Below are positions 1-5,212 of a stretch of DNA of 5,212 bases, one piece after another. The position numbers and the translations under genes are program-made. Below the pieces are notes generated by a model. It worked only from the letters and a program-made list of their open reading frames with translations, ran no database searches and had not been told where the DNA came from. The stretch covers positions 1 through 5,212 of the forward strand of contig CAMPHX010000128.1 in assembly GCA_946886085.1 (NCBI GenBank), read 5' to 3'. Origin of the DNA: an uncultured Flavobacteriales bacterium (GTDB lineage: Bacteria > Bacteroidota > Bacteroidia > Flavobacteriales > Vicingaceae). Each line of letters opens with the position of its first letter. Within the stretch, counting starts at the first letter, position 1.

Positions 1-166
1 AGTTATTCCTGATTCAAATAAAAATGTATATTTGTCGTCCCGAAATTTGAAAGGGACTAAAGTAGTAACTGCCTCTGAAATAAATACTTACGATATTTTG
101 AATGCAAATATGGTAGTTATTTCGGAAGGATCTATAAGCAAAATTGAAGGAATTTTAAGAAAATAA
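1..166 (+). CDS. rplD: 50S ribosomal protein uL4 (L4), C-terminal part
   Basis: This is the last 54 codons of a gene that begins before the window, read in the frame starting at position 2 and ending with TAA at 164-166. The segment LNANMVVISEGSISKIE-type tail, preceded by SSRNLKG and by VVTASEINTYDIL, matches the end of the globular domain of uL4, where a 'ASxxNxYDILNA' strand-helix unit and a final 'E.S..KIE..L' helix are typical. uL4 binds 23S rRNA early in 50S assembly and sends a loop into the exit tunnel; that loop lies upstream and is not visible. In E. coli it also represses the S10 operon, through a leader that would be far upstream of this window. The position directly before rplW fits the S10 order. 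The stop is 6 nt from the rplW start. The assignment rests on tail motifs plus gene order. Confidence 0.93.
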   Translation, partial: VIPDSNKNVYLSSRNLKGTKVVTASEINTYDILNANMVVISEGSISKIEGILRK

Positions 167-172
167 TGTAAG

Positions 173-463
173 ATGGAGATTATAATTAAACCTGTTATTA
201 CTGAAAAAATGACTTCTCAAACGGAGAAGTTTAATCGTTATGCTTTTGTTGTAAACAAGAAAGCCAACAAAATTCAAATTAAAGATGCAATTAAGGACAT
301 GTATAATGTAACAGTTGAATCTATTAATACAATGAATTATGCTGGTAAATCTAAATCAAGATATACAAAAGCAGGATTAGTTTCAGGAAGAACAAATAAT
401 TACAAAAAAGCAGTTGTAACCTTATCAGAAGGAGAAACGATAGACTTTTTTAGTAATATTTAA
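173..463 (+). CDS. rplW: 50S ribosomal protein uL23 (L23)
   Basis: uL23 is a primary 23S rRNA binder beside the peptide exit of the 50S subunit, and is the docking point for trigger factor and the signal recognition particle. The 96-residue length is normal for the bacterial protein. Visible family features are the N-terminal IIIKPVITEK segment (residues 3-12), the core YAFVVNKKANKIQIKDAI (23-40), and VTVESINTMNYAGK (46-59). Glu11 in ITEK appears to align with E. coli Glu18 (VSEK), the trigger factor contact; this alignment is by eye. The start is the ATG at 173, since it gives the canonical N-terminus. There is no Shine-Dalgarno sequence before it, but there is an A at -3. The gene lies 6 nt after rplD and 59 nt before rplB, the longest gap in the window. 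Confidence 0.97.
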   Translation: MEIIIKPVITEKMTSQTEKFNRYAFVVNKKANKIQIKDAIKDMYNVTVESINTMNYAGKSKSRYTKAGLVSGRTNNYKKAVVTLSEGETIDFFSNI

Positions 464-489
464 GACGTAAAGTATTTTATTAACTATAC

Positions 490-505
490 GGGGGATACAA
501 CCCTC
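490..505 (+). promoter_or_regulatory. Small GC-rich hairpin before rplB
   Basis: Five G residues (490-494) can pair with CCCTC (501-505) around an ATACAA loop. This gives a 5-bp stem with one G-U pair, ending 17 nt before the rplB start. No run of T follows, so it is not a standard terminator. It stands out because the surrounding gap is almost all A and T. A weak AT-only stem (455-461 with 470-476, 8-nt loop, one G-U) could form just upstream across the rplW stop. A regulatory or RNA-processing role is only inferred; the stem is short enough to be chance. Confidence 0.3.
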
Positions 506-522
506 TAAAGAGATAAACAAAA

Positions 523-1347
523 ATGGCATTAAGAAAATTGAATCCCATCACTCCGGGACAAAGACATAAGATTGCTAGTGATTTCAACGAAATTACAACA
601 TCTACACCAGAGAAATCTTTAACCAAAGGTAGAAGTAAATCAGGTGGTAGAAATAACGTTGGAAAAATGACCATGAGATATATTGGTGGTGGTCACAAGC
701 AAAAATCAAGAGAAATAGATTTCAAAAGAGAAAAGGACGGAGTTCCTGGTATCGTTAAATCTGTTGAATATGATCCAACAAGAACTGCACGAATTGCATT
801 AATTTATTACAAGGATGGAGAAAAAAGATATATTATCGCTCCAAACGGTATTAAAGTAGGACAAGAAATTGTTTCTGGAAAAGGTGCAGCACCAGAAGTT
901 GGAAATACACTTTTTATGTCAGAAATTCCATTAGGAACAGTAATACATAACATTGAATTAAGACCAAACCAAGGAGCTAAATTAGCTAGAAGTGCAGGTT
1001 CTTATGCACAATTAACTGCAAAAGATGGAAAATTTGTTGTTGTTAAACTTCCTTCAGGAGAAACAAGATTAATTTTAGCTACATGTCGTGCAACAATTGG
1101 AACAGTATCTAATTCTGAACACATGTTAGAGAGATCTGGTAAAGCAGGTAAAAGTAGATGGTTAGGAAGAAGACCAAGAGTAAGAGGTGTTGTAATGAAT
1201 CCAATTGATCACCCAATGGGTGGAGGTGAAGGTAGAAATGCTGGAGGTCACCCAAGATCTAGAAAAGGATTGCCTGCAAAAGGATACAAAACAAGATCTA
1301 AAAAGAATAAATCAAGTAAATACATTATTGAAGGTAGAAAGAAATAA
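523..1347 (+). CDS. rplB: 50S ribosomal protein uL2 (L2)
   Basis: uL2 is one of the most conserved 50S proteins; it binds 23S rRNA domain IV, is needed for subunit association and supports peptidyl transferase activity. The 274-residue length matches the family (about 270-280). The N-terminal OB-type domain holds [13 protein letters not shown] (38-50) and [11 protein letters not shown] (53-63), followed by the SH3-like domain with [13 protein letters not shown] (97-109) and [10 protein letters not shown] (154-163). The C-terminal extension contains [12 protein letters not shown] (220-231) and GGGEGR (233-238), then a basic tail. His230 aligns with the functionally important E. coli His229 (numbered without Met). 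The E. coli second histidine is Met232 here, which I recall as usual in Bacteroidota. The ATG at 523 gives the normal [12 protein letters not shown] start, with an A-rich leader and no clear Shine-Dalgarno. Confidence 0.98.
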   Translation: MALRKLNPITPGQRHKIASDFNEITTSTPEKSLTKGRSKSGGRNNVGKMTMRYIGGGHKQKSREIDFKREKDGVPGIVKSVEYDPTRTARIALIYYKDGEKRYIIAPNGIKVGQEIVSGKGAAPEVGNTLFMSEIPLGTVIHNIELRPNQGAKLARSAGSYAQLTAKDGKFVVVKLPSGETRLILATCRATIGTVSNSEHMLERSGKAGKSRWLGRRPRVRGVVMNPIDHPMGGGEGRNAGGHPRSRKGLPAKGYKTRSKKNKSSKYIIEGRKK

Positions 1348-1354
1348 TTAAATT

Positions 1355-1636
1355 ATGAGTCGTTCGTTAAAAAAACCACCGTTTGTTCATTATAAATTGC
1401 AATTAAGAGTTGACGCAGCTCAGCAATCTGGAAAAAAAGCAGTTATAAAGACTTGGTCTAGAGCTTCAATGATTACACCTGACTTTGTTGGGTTAACAAT
1501 TGCAGTTCATAATGGAAATAAATTTATACCTGTATATGTTACAGAAAATATGGTAGGACACAAGTTAGGAGAATTTTCTCCAACAAGAAACTTTAGAGGT
1601 CATGCTGGTAACAAAAAGGATAAAGGTAAAAGATAA
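1355..1636 (+). CDS. rpsS: 30S ribosomal protein uS19 (S19)
   Basis: uS19 sits in the head of the 30S subunit, pairs with uS13, and contacts the A-site finger and tRNA region across the subunit interface. At 93 residues it has the expected length. The start [11 protein letters not shown] (1-11) is canonical, [15 protein letters not shown] (32-46) follows, and the family signature is present as [20 protein letters not shown] (64-83). The short basic end (NKKDKGKR) is normal. The gene begins 7 nt after the rplB stop with the leader AAATT and no Shine-Dalgarno. It is followed by rplV after 13 nt, as in other S10 clusters. Nothing about the frame looks damaged. Confidence 0.98.
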   Translation: MSRSLKKPPFVHYKLQLRVDAAQQSGKKAVIKTWSRASMITPDFVGLTIAVHNGNKFIPVYVTENMVGHKLGEFSPTRNFRGHAGNKKDKGKR

Positions 1637-1649
1637 AAATTAGTATATC

Positions 1650-2045
1650 ATGGGTGTTAGAAAAAAAGAAAGAGCACAGCAATTAAAAGAGGCTAAAAAA
1701 ACATTAAGTTTTGCAAAACTTAATAACTGTCCTACTTCTCCTCGTAAGATGAGAAAAGTATCAGACATGATTAAAGGACAAGATGTTTTTAAAGCATTAG
1801 GTATTTTACAATTTAGCCCTCAAGATGCTGCTAAAAGATTAGAAAAATTATTAAGATCTGCAATAGCTAATTGGGAAACCAAAAATGAAGGAGCAAGACC
1901 TGAGGAAAGTAACTTAATTGTTAAATCAATACAAGTGGATAGTGCTAGAATGCTGAAAAGAATTCAGCCAGCACCTCAAGGTAGAGCTCACAGAGTTAGA
2001 AAAAGATCAAATCATGTTACATTAATCGTTGATAGCAAAAATTAA
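1650..2045 (+). CDS. rplV: 50S ribosomal protein uL22 (L22)
   Basis: uL22 contacts all six 23S rRNA domains and sends a long beta hairpin into the exit tunnel, where it helps form the constriction with uL4. The protein has 131 residues, longer than the roughly 110 of E. coli because of an N-terminal extension (about 1-20) and a longer segment around 76-86 ([11 protein letters not shown]); both fit my recollection of Bacteroidota homologues. The core begins at [16 protein letters not shown] (22-37). The hairpin is [20 protein letters not shown] (101-120) and is complete, with no sign of the tunnel deletions known to give macrolide resistance in E. coli. The ATG at 1650 is preceded by TATATC, with no Shine-Dalgarno. 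rpsC follows after 6 nt. Confidence 0.97.
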   Translation: MGVRKKERAQQLKEAKKTLSFAKLNNCPTSPRKMRKVSDMIKGQDVFKALGILQFSPQDAAKRLEKLLRSAIANWETKNEGARPEESNLIVKSIQVDSARMLKRIQPAPQGRAHRVRKRSNHVTLIVDSKN

Positions 2046-2051
2046 AAATAG

Positions 2052-2789
2052 ATGGGACAAAAAGTAAATCCAATTTCAAATAGATTAGGAATCATCAAAG
2101 GATGGGATTCTAACTGGTATGGTGGAAGATTCTATGCAGATAAAATAGTTGAAGATTACAAAATTCGCGAGTATTTAATGGCTCGTTTGCAAAAAGCAAG
2201 TATATCTAAAATCATTATCGAAAGAACTTTAAAAGTAATTACTGTTACTATTAATACATCACGTCCAGGAATTATTATTGGTAAAGGAGGTCAGGAAGTT
2301 GACAAATTAAGAGAAGAGTTAAAGAAAATTACCAGTAAGGAAATTCAAATTAACATTTTTGAAATTAAAAGACCTGAGTTAGATGCTAAATTAGTTGCCG
2401 ATAACATTGCTAAGCAAATAGAAGGAAGAGTTTCATTTAGAAGAGCTGTTAAAATGGCGGTAGCTTCAACAATGAGAATGGGAGCAGAAGGAATTAAAGT
2501 ATTAGTATCAGGTAGATTAGGTGGAGCTGAAATGGCAAGGTCTGAAGGATATAAAGAAGGAAGAACACCATTACATACTTTTAGAGCTGATATTGATTAC
2601 GCATTAACAGAAGCTCATACAACATACGGAAGAATTGGAGTAAAAGTATGGATTTGTAAAGGAGAAGTTTATGGAAAAAGAGATTTGTCTCCAAACATAG
2701 GCTTAGATAAAGGAAAAAGAGAAAGAGGCGGAAAAGGTGGAGATAATTCAAGACCAAGAAAACCAAAAGGAGCTTCAAAAAGAAAATAA
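2052..2789 (+). CDS. rpsC: 30S ribosomal protein uS3 (S3)
   Basis: uS3 is a 30S head protein at the mRNA entry channel, where with uS4 and uS5 it takes part in mRNA unwinding. The N-terminus [14 protein letters not shown] (1-14) is canonical. A type II KH domain follows, with its GxxG loop at GKGG (77-80, inside [11 protein letters not shown]). The C-terminal domain carries [10 protein letters not shown] (128-137); Arg130, Arg131 and Lys134 align by eye with the E. coli entry-channel residues Arg131, Arg132 and Lys135. [14 protein letters not shown] (152-165) and the end [18 protein letters not shown] (191-208) complete the family pattern. The last 30 or so residues are a low-complexity Lys/Arg/Gly tail ([21 protein letters not shown]), making 245 residues against about 233 in E. 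coli. The tail is likely flexible; its sequence is lineage-specific. Confidence 0.98.
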   Translation: MGQKVNPISNRLGIIKGWDSNWYGGRFYADKIVEDYKIREYLMARLQKASISKIIIERTLKVITVTINTSRPGIIIGKGGQEVDKLREELKKITSKEIQINIFEIKRPELDAKLVADNIAKQIEGRVSFRRAVKMAVASTMRMGAEGIKVLVSGRLGGAEMARSEGYKEGRTPLHTFRADIDYALTEAHTTYGRIGVKVWICKGEVYGKRDLSPNIGLDKGKRERGGKGGDNSRPRKPKGASKRK

Positions 2790-2824
2790 TTATAGAATAC
2801 AACAGTAGTAAAAGATAAAATATC

Positions 2825-3244
2825 ATGTTACAACCAAAAAAGACGAAATATAGAAAAATGCAAAAAGGCCACATGAAAGGAAACTCTCATAGAGGCTCAC
2901 AAATAGCATTTGGATCATTTGCTATCAAATCATTAGAGGAGTGTTGGATGACAGCTCGTCAAATTGAAGCAGCAAGGATAGCAGTTACAAGATACATGAA
3001 AAGAGAAGGACAAATTTGGATTAGAGTATTTCCAGATAAGCCTGTAACTAAAAAACCAGCTGAAGTAAGGATGGGTAAAGGTAAAGGTAGTCCTGAATTA
3101 TGGGTTGCTACTGTAAGACCAGGTAAAATTATTTTTGAAGCTGATGGTGTTCCATTGGAGATTGCTAAAGAAGCATTAAGATTAGCAGCTCAAAAATTAC
3201 CAGTGAAAACAAAATTCATGGTAAGAAGAGATTATACAGAATAA
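2825..3244 (+). CDS. rplP: 50S ribosomal protein uL16 (L16)
   Basis: uL16 binds late in 50S assembly near the A-site tRNA elbow and organises the peptidyl transferase region. Its 139 residues match the family (about 136-140). It starts with [15 protein letters not shown] (1-15). Strongly conserved blocks are [20 protein letters not shown] (43-62), [15 protein letters not shown] (64-78) and VRMGKGKG (81-88). Arg82 corresponds to E. coli Arg81, which a 2-oxoglutarate oxygenase hydroxylates there; whether this organism does so cannot be seen. The ending [19 protein letters not shown] is normal for Bacteroidota. The 35-nt gap before it is A-rich, with no Shine-Dalgarno and no stem I could find; ATG 2825 has an A at -3. 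rpmC follows after 24 nt. Confidence 0.98.
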   Translation: MLQPKKTKYRKMQKGHMKGNSHRGSQIAFGSFAIKSLEECWMTARQIEAARIAVTRYMKREGQIWIRVFPDKPVTKKPAEVRMGKGKGSPELWVATVRPGKIIFEADGVPLEIAKEALRLAAQKLPVKTKFMVRRDYTE

Positions 3245-3268
3245 GCCGAAATATACAAATCGAGAATT

Positions 3269-3463
3269 ATGAAACAAATAGATATTAAGGATTTATCATT
3301 AGATGATTTGAATGAAAAGTATCAAGAACAAAAAGATGCATTAAGACGTGTTAAATTAGCACATTCAGTATCACCACTTGAAAATCCTGCTCAAATTAAA
3401 CAAGTAAGAAGAACAGTAGCCCGATTGAATACTGAAATCAGAAAAAGAGCAATTCAATCATAA
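3269..3463 (+). CDS. rpmC: 50S ribosomal protein uL29 (L29)
   Basis: uL29 is a small two-helix protein beside uL23 at the outer rim of the peptide exit, forming part of the platform for nascent-chain factors. The 64 residues match the family size. It shows the usual helical hairpin: an acidic start (MKQIDIKDLSLDDLNEKYQE), a first helix (about 11-31), a turn with NPAQI (39-43), and a second helix holding the family signature IKQVRRTVARLNTEIRKR (43-60). The start at ATG 3269 gives the canonical N-terminus; the 24-nt gap (AATATACAAATCGAGAATT) has no Shine-Dalgarno match. Its position between rplP and rpsQ is the standard one. Confidence 0.96.
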   Translation: MKQIDIKDLSLDDLNEKYQEQKDALRRVKLAHSVSPLENPAQIKQVRRTVARLNTEIRKRAIQS

Positions 3464-3475
3464 ATTATAGTGATA

Positions 3476-3733
3476 ATGGAAAATAGAAATTTAAGAAAAG
3501 AAAGAATAGGTTTGGTTGTTAGCAACAAAATGGATAAATCTGTTGTTATTTCTGTTGAACGTAAAGTTAAACACGAAATCTACGGTAAATTCGTAAAGAA
3601 ATCAACCAAATTTATGGCTCATGATGAAAAGAACGATTGTAATATCGGTGATAAAGTAAAAATCATGGAAACAAAGCCATTAAGCAAAAATAAATGTTGG
3701 AGATTAGTAGAAATTATTGAAAGAGCTAAATAA
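3476..3733 (+). CDS. rpsQ: 30S ribosomal protein uS17 (S17)
   Basis: uS17 is a primary 16S rRNA binder in the body of the 30S subunit with an OB fold, important for early assembly. I place the start at ATG 3476 (85 residues, [12 protein letters not shown]). An in-frame GTG at 3470 would add only two residues (M-I), but the ATG matches the usual family N-terminus and has A at -3. Features are [20 protein letters not shown] (4-23), [21 protein letters not shown] (30-50) in the RNA-binding loops, and the family signature [13 protein letters not shown] (58-70). The ending [14 protein letters not shown] is typical of Bacteroidota. rplN begins only 2 nt after the stop, so there is no room for a separate spc promoter in the gap. 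Confidence 0.97.
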   Translation: MENRNLRKERIGLVVSNKMDKSVVISVERKVKHEIYGKFVKKSTKFMAHDEKNDCNIGDKVKIMETKPLSKNKCWRLVEIIERAK

Positions 3734-3735
3734 TT

Positions 3736-4104
3736 ATGATACAAGCAGAATCAAGATTAAAAATTGCAGACAACAGTGGAGCCAAAGAGGTTCTATGCAT
3801 TAAAGTGTTGGGCGGAACTAAAAGAAGATACGCTTCAATAGGAGATGTAATAGTTGTTTCTGTAAAACATGCTATGCCTTCAGGTAACGTTAAAAAAGGT
3901 GCCGTAGCAAAAGCAGTTGTTGTAAGAACAAAAAAAGAAATTAGAAGAGTAGATGGCTCATACATCAGATTTGATGATAATGCAGCAGTTATTCTTAATG
4001 ATGCAGGTGAAATGCGTGGAACTAGAATTTTTGGACCAGTAGCTAGAGAGCTTAGAGAAAAAGAATTCATGAAAATAGTTTCTTTGGCACCTGAAGTTTT
4101 ATAA
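3736..4104 (+). CDS. rplN: 50S ribosomal protein uL14 (L14)
   Basis: uL14 lies at the 50S face that meets the 30S subunit, forms bridges with it, and is the binding site of the silencing factor RsfS. The 122 residues match the bacterial family. It opens with [19 protein letters not shown] (1-19), carries [20 protein letters not shown] (25-44), and has the family signature region [20 protein letters not shown] (55-74) followed by [12 protein letters not shown] (77-88). The C-terminus [20 protein letters not shown] (94-113) is canonical. It is the first gene of the spc-type block and follows rpsQ after 2 nt, with the leader TAATT. The 114-residue frame on the opposite strand (3726-4070) is a shadow. 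Confidence 0.98.
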   Translation: MIQAESRLKIADNSGAKEVLCIKVLGGTKRRYASIGDVIVVSVKHAMPSGNVKKGAVAKAVVVRTKKEIRRVDGSYIRFDDNAAVILNDAGEMRGTRIFGPVARELREKEFMKIVSLAPEVL

Positions 4105-4131
4105 ATTGATATTATAGAGAATAGTTAAGTT

Positions 4132-4458
4132 ATGTCTAAATTACACATTAAAAAAGGCGATACAGTAAAGGTAATTGCCGGTGAATCTAAAGGAGCAGAA
4201 GGCGTTGTGAAAAAAGTTTTCACAGAATCTTTACGTGCTATAGTTGATGGAGAAAAAATTAAAAAAATCTCTAAACATACTAAGCCAAATGCTGCAAATC
4301 CTAACGGTGGAATTATTAAAGAAGAAGCATCAATTCATGTTTCTAATTTAATGGTTGTTGATCCTAAATCAGGAAAACCTACCAGAACAGGAAGAAAATT
4401 AGATAACGAAGGAAAAAAAGTTAGATACGCTAAAAAATCAGGGGAGGTGATATCATGA
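4132..4458 (+). CDS. rplX: 50S ribosomal protein uL24 (L24)
   Basis: uL24 is an assembly initiator that binds the 5' end of 23S rRNA and later lies near the tunnel exit. Length is 108 residues, close to the usual 102-106. The KOW motif is near the N-terminus ([20 protein letters not shown], 5-24, continuing to KKVF at 27-30). [20 protein letters not shown] (46-65) is the conserved central block and [15 protein letters not shown] (71-85) the C-terminal one. The last codons (GGG GAG GTG ATA TCA TGA; residues GEVIS) also spell a Shine-Dalgarno sequence for rplE. This is the only gene here ending in TGA; that stop overlaps the rplE ATG by four bases in all. The gap before rplX is 27 nt and has no Shine-Dalgarno. 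Confidence 0.97.
   Translation: MSKLHIKKGDTVKVIAGESKGAEGVVKKVFTESLRAIVDGEKIKKISKHTKPNAANPNGGIIKEEASIHVSNLMVVDPKSGKPTRTGRKLDNEGKKVRYAKKSGEVIS
4441..4451 (+). promoter_or_regulatory. Extended Shine-Dalgarno sequence of rplE, inside rplX
   Basis: The run GGGGAGGTGAT contains nine bases (GGAGGTGAT, 4443-4451) fully complementary to the conserved 3' end of bacterial 16S rRNA (ATCACCTCC). Seven bases separate GGAGG from the rplE ATG at 4455, close to ideal spacing. None of the other starts in the window has such a site. It lies within the last rplX codons, so ribosomes finishing rplX pass over it. Function is inferred from the match and spacing. Confidence 0.85.
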
Positions 4459-5006
4459 GTTACGAGCCAAGATTAAAAAGACAATACAAAGATGAAATTA
4501 CACCATCTTTAATGAAAAGATTTGAGTACTCATCAGTAATGCAAATTCCTAAATTGGAAAAAATTTGTATTAACCAAGGAGTTGGTGATGCTGTTACTGA
4601 TAAAAGACTAGTAGAATCTGCAGTAGAAGAAATTACTACCATTACAGGTCAGAAAGCAAACCCTACTTACTCTAAAAAAGATATCTCTAACTTTAAGTTA
4701 AGAAAAGGGATGCCAATTGGAGCAAGAGTTACACTTAGAGGTGATAAAATGTACGAATTTTTGGACAGATTAATTGCTGTTGCATTACCTAGAACAAGAG
4801 ACTTTAGAGGAATTGAACCAAAAGGGTTTGATGGAAGAGGAAACTTTACATTAGGTATTAAAGAGCAAATTATATTTCCTGAAATTGATATAGATAAAAT
4901 TAAAAATGTAAGTGGAATGGATATTACATTCGTTACAACTGCAAAAACTAACGAAGAAGGTCAAGCTTTATTAAGTGAGTTTGGATTTCCATTCAAGAAA
5001 AAATAA
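4455..5006 (+). CDS. rplE: 50S ribosomal protein uL5 (L5)
   Basis: uL5 binds 5S rRNA in the central protuberance together with uL18, contacts the P-site tRNA, and bridges to the 30S head. Its 183 residues match the family (about 178-187). Visible features are [18 protein letters not shown] (29-46), the family signature region [18 protein letters not shown] (60-77), [15 protein letters not shown] (82-96), [20 protein letters not shown] (99-118), the loop [12 protein letters not shown] (119-130) and [11 protein letters not shown] (137-147). The ATG at 4455 is chosen because it gives the normal [11 protein letters not shown] start and sits seven bases from a strong Shine-Dalgarno sequence. It overlaps the rplX stop (ATGA), which suggests coupled translation. 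In E. coli the start of this gene is the site where uS8 represses the spc operon; no comparable RNA fold was evident here by eye. Confidence 0.98.
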   Translation: MSYEPRLKRQYKDEITPSLMKRFEYSSVMQIPKLEKICINQGVGDAVTDKRLVESAVEEITTITGQKANPTYSKKDISNFKLRKGMPIGARVTLRGDKMYEFLDRLIAVALPRTRDFRGIEPKGFDGRGNFTLGIKEQIIFPEIDIDKIKNVSGMDITFVTTAKTNEEGQALLSEFGFPFKKK

Positions 5007-5012
5007 AAAGAT

Positions 5013-5212
5013 ATGGCAAAAGAATCAATGAAAGCTCGTGAAAGAAAACGAGAAGCAATGGTTGAAAAATATGCAGAGAAAAGAGCAGCATTAAAAGCTG
5101 CAGGAGATTGGGATGCATTACAAAAATTACCTAAAAACTCATCAAAAGTTAGATTACATAATAGATGTAAATTAACTGGAAGACCAAGAGGTTATATGAG
5201 ACAATTTGGAAT
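5013..5212 (+). CDS. rpsN: 30S ribosomal protein uS14 (S14), N-terminal part, zinc-free type
   Basis: The frame opens at ATG 5013, six bases after rplE, and runs off the window after 66 full codons. uS14 is a late-assembling 30S head protein next to uS3 and uS10. The start [20 protein letters not shown] (1-20) and the block [18 protein letters not shown] (49-66) identify it. Only one cysteine is present (in NRCKLTGR), and the CxxC pairs of the zinc-binding form are absent, so this is the zinc-independent type. Compared with the 101-residue E. coli protein the middle linker is shorter ([15 protein letters not shown], 30-44), matching the 89-residue form I recall for Bacteroidota. No Shine-Dalgarno precedes it, only AAAAAGAT. 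About 23 residues should lie beyond the window. Confidence 0.96.
   Translation, partial: MAKESMKARERKREAMVEKYAEKRAALKAAGDWDALQKLPKNSSKVRLHNRCKLTGRPRGYMRQFG

Noticed and set aside
27..34. TATATTTG, resembling the Bacteroidota -7 promoter element (TAnnTTTG).
   Set aside because: It is inside rplD coding sequence and no TTTG/TTG -33 element sits at the right distance upstream.
166..171. ATGTAA minimal start-stop between rplD and rplW, overlapping the rplD stop as TAATG.
   Set aside because: It could in principle affect reinitiation, but a six-base match in AT-rich DNA is expected by chance and there is no ribosome binding signal.
480..674. 64-residue frame on the - strand covering the rplW-rplB gap and the start of rplB.
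   Set aside because: It is mostly antisense to the conserved uL2 N-terminus, with no start signal or recognisable product.
1222..1351. GGAGGTGA (1222-1229) inside rplB, followed at 1238 by an out-of-frame ATG opening a 37-codon frame that ends at 1351, just before rpsS.
   Set aside because: The Shine-Dalgarno-like run is forced by the invariant GGGEG motif of uL2, and the small frame encodes nothing recognisable.
2581..2874. 97-residue frame on the - strand, very rich in Leu, Phe and Ile, resembling a membrane protein.
   Set aside because: It is antisense to the lysine-rich end of rpsC and the start of rplP. Lys codons (AAA) read backwards give Phe, so the hydrophobicity is an artefact.
3470..3475. 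GTG start two codons upstream of the chosen rpsQ ATG.
   Set aside because: The ATG at 3476 gives the usual family N-terminus and length; the GTG would add only M-I and has no supporting signal.
3726..4070. 114-residue frame on the - strand opposite rplN.
   Set aside because: It lies wholly against the well-conserved uL14 gene and resembles no family I know; most likely a shadow.
4460..4642. 60-residue frame on the - strand within rplE.
   Set aside because: It is entirely antisense to the conserved uL5 coding region.

Overview
This window is a stretch of a bacterial S10-spc ribosomal protein gene cluster. It runs on the + strand from the 3' end of rplD to the 5' part of rpsN: rplD (partial), rplW, rplB, rpsS, rplV, rpsC, rplP, rpmC, rpsQ, rplN, rplX, rplE, rpsN (partial). 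The DNA is strongly AT-rich. Arginine is mostly AGA and stops are nearly all TAA. Protein details point to Bacteroidota, probably the Flavobacteriales or a neighbouring order: the DHPMGGGEG form of uL2, a uS17 ending in [13 protein letters not shown], a uL16 with TRYMKREGQ, and a short zinc-free uS14. The order within the phylum is judged from remembered family sequences, not from a search.

Layout: positions 1-166 hold the uL4 tail. Positions 173-3733 hold the rest of the S10-type block (uL23, uL2, uS19, uL22, uS3, uL16, uL29, uS17). Positions 3736-5212 hold the start of the spc-type block (uL14, uL24, uL5, uS14). The genes are packed with gaps of 2 to 59 nt and one 4-nt overlap (rplX/rplE). 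No stretch over 300 bases lacks a gene, and I saw no promoter, factor-independent terminator, mobile element, RNA gene or CRISPR array. The two blocks join with a 2-nt gap between rpsQ and rplN, so they are probably transcribed together from a promoter upstream of the window.

The products are all structural parts of the ribosome: large-subunit proteins at the exit tunnel and peptidyl transferase region (uL2, uL4, uL16, uL22, uL23, uL24, uL29), the central protuberance (uL5), the uL14 interface, and small-subunit proteins of the body (uS17) and head (uS3, uS14, uS19). All complete reading frames look intact and of normal length.

I do not see an undescribed system here; this is conserved core genome. 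The most notable signal is at the rplX-rplE junction. Eleven of the twelve visible start codons lack a convincing Shine-Dalgarno sequence, as expected for Bacteroidota. rplE alone has an extended, well-spaced one (GGAGGTGAT, 4443-4451) and overlaps the upstream stop as ATGA. A second, weaker point is a small GC-rich hairpin (490-505) in the longest intergenic gap, just before rplB.
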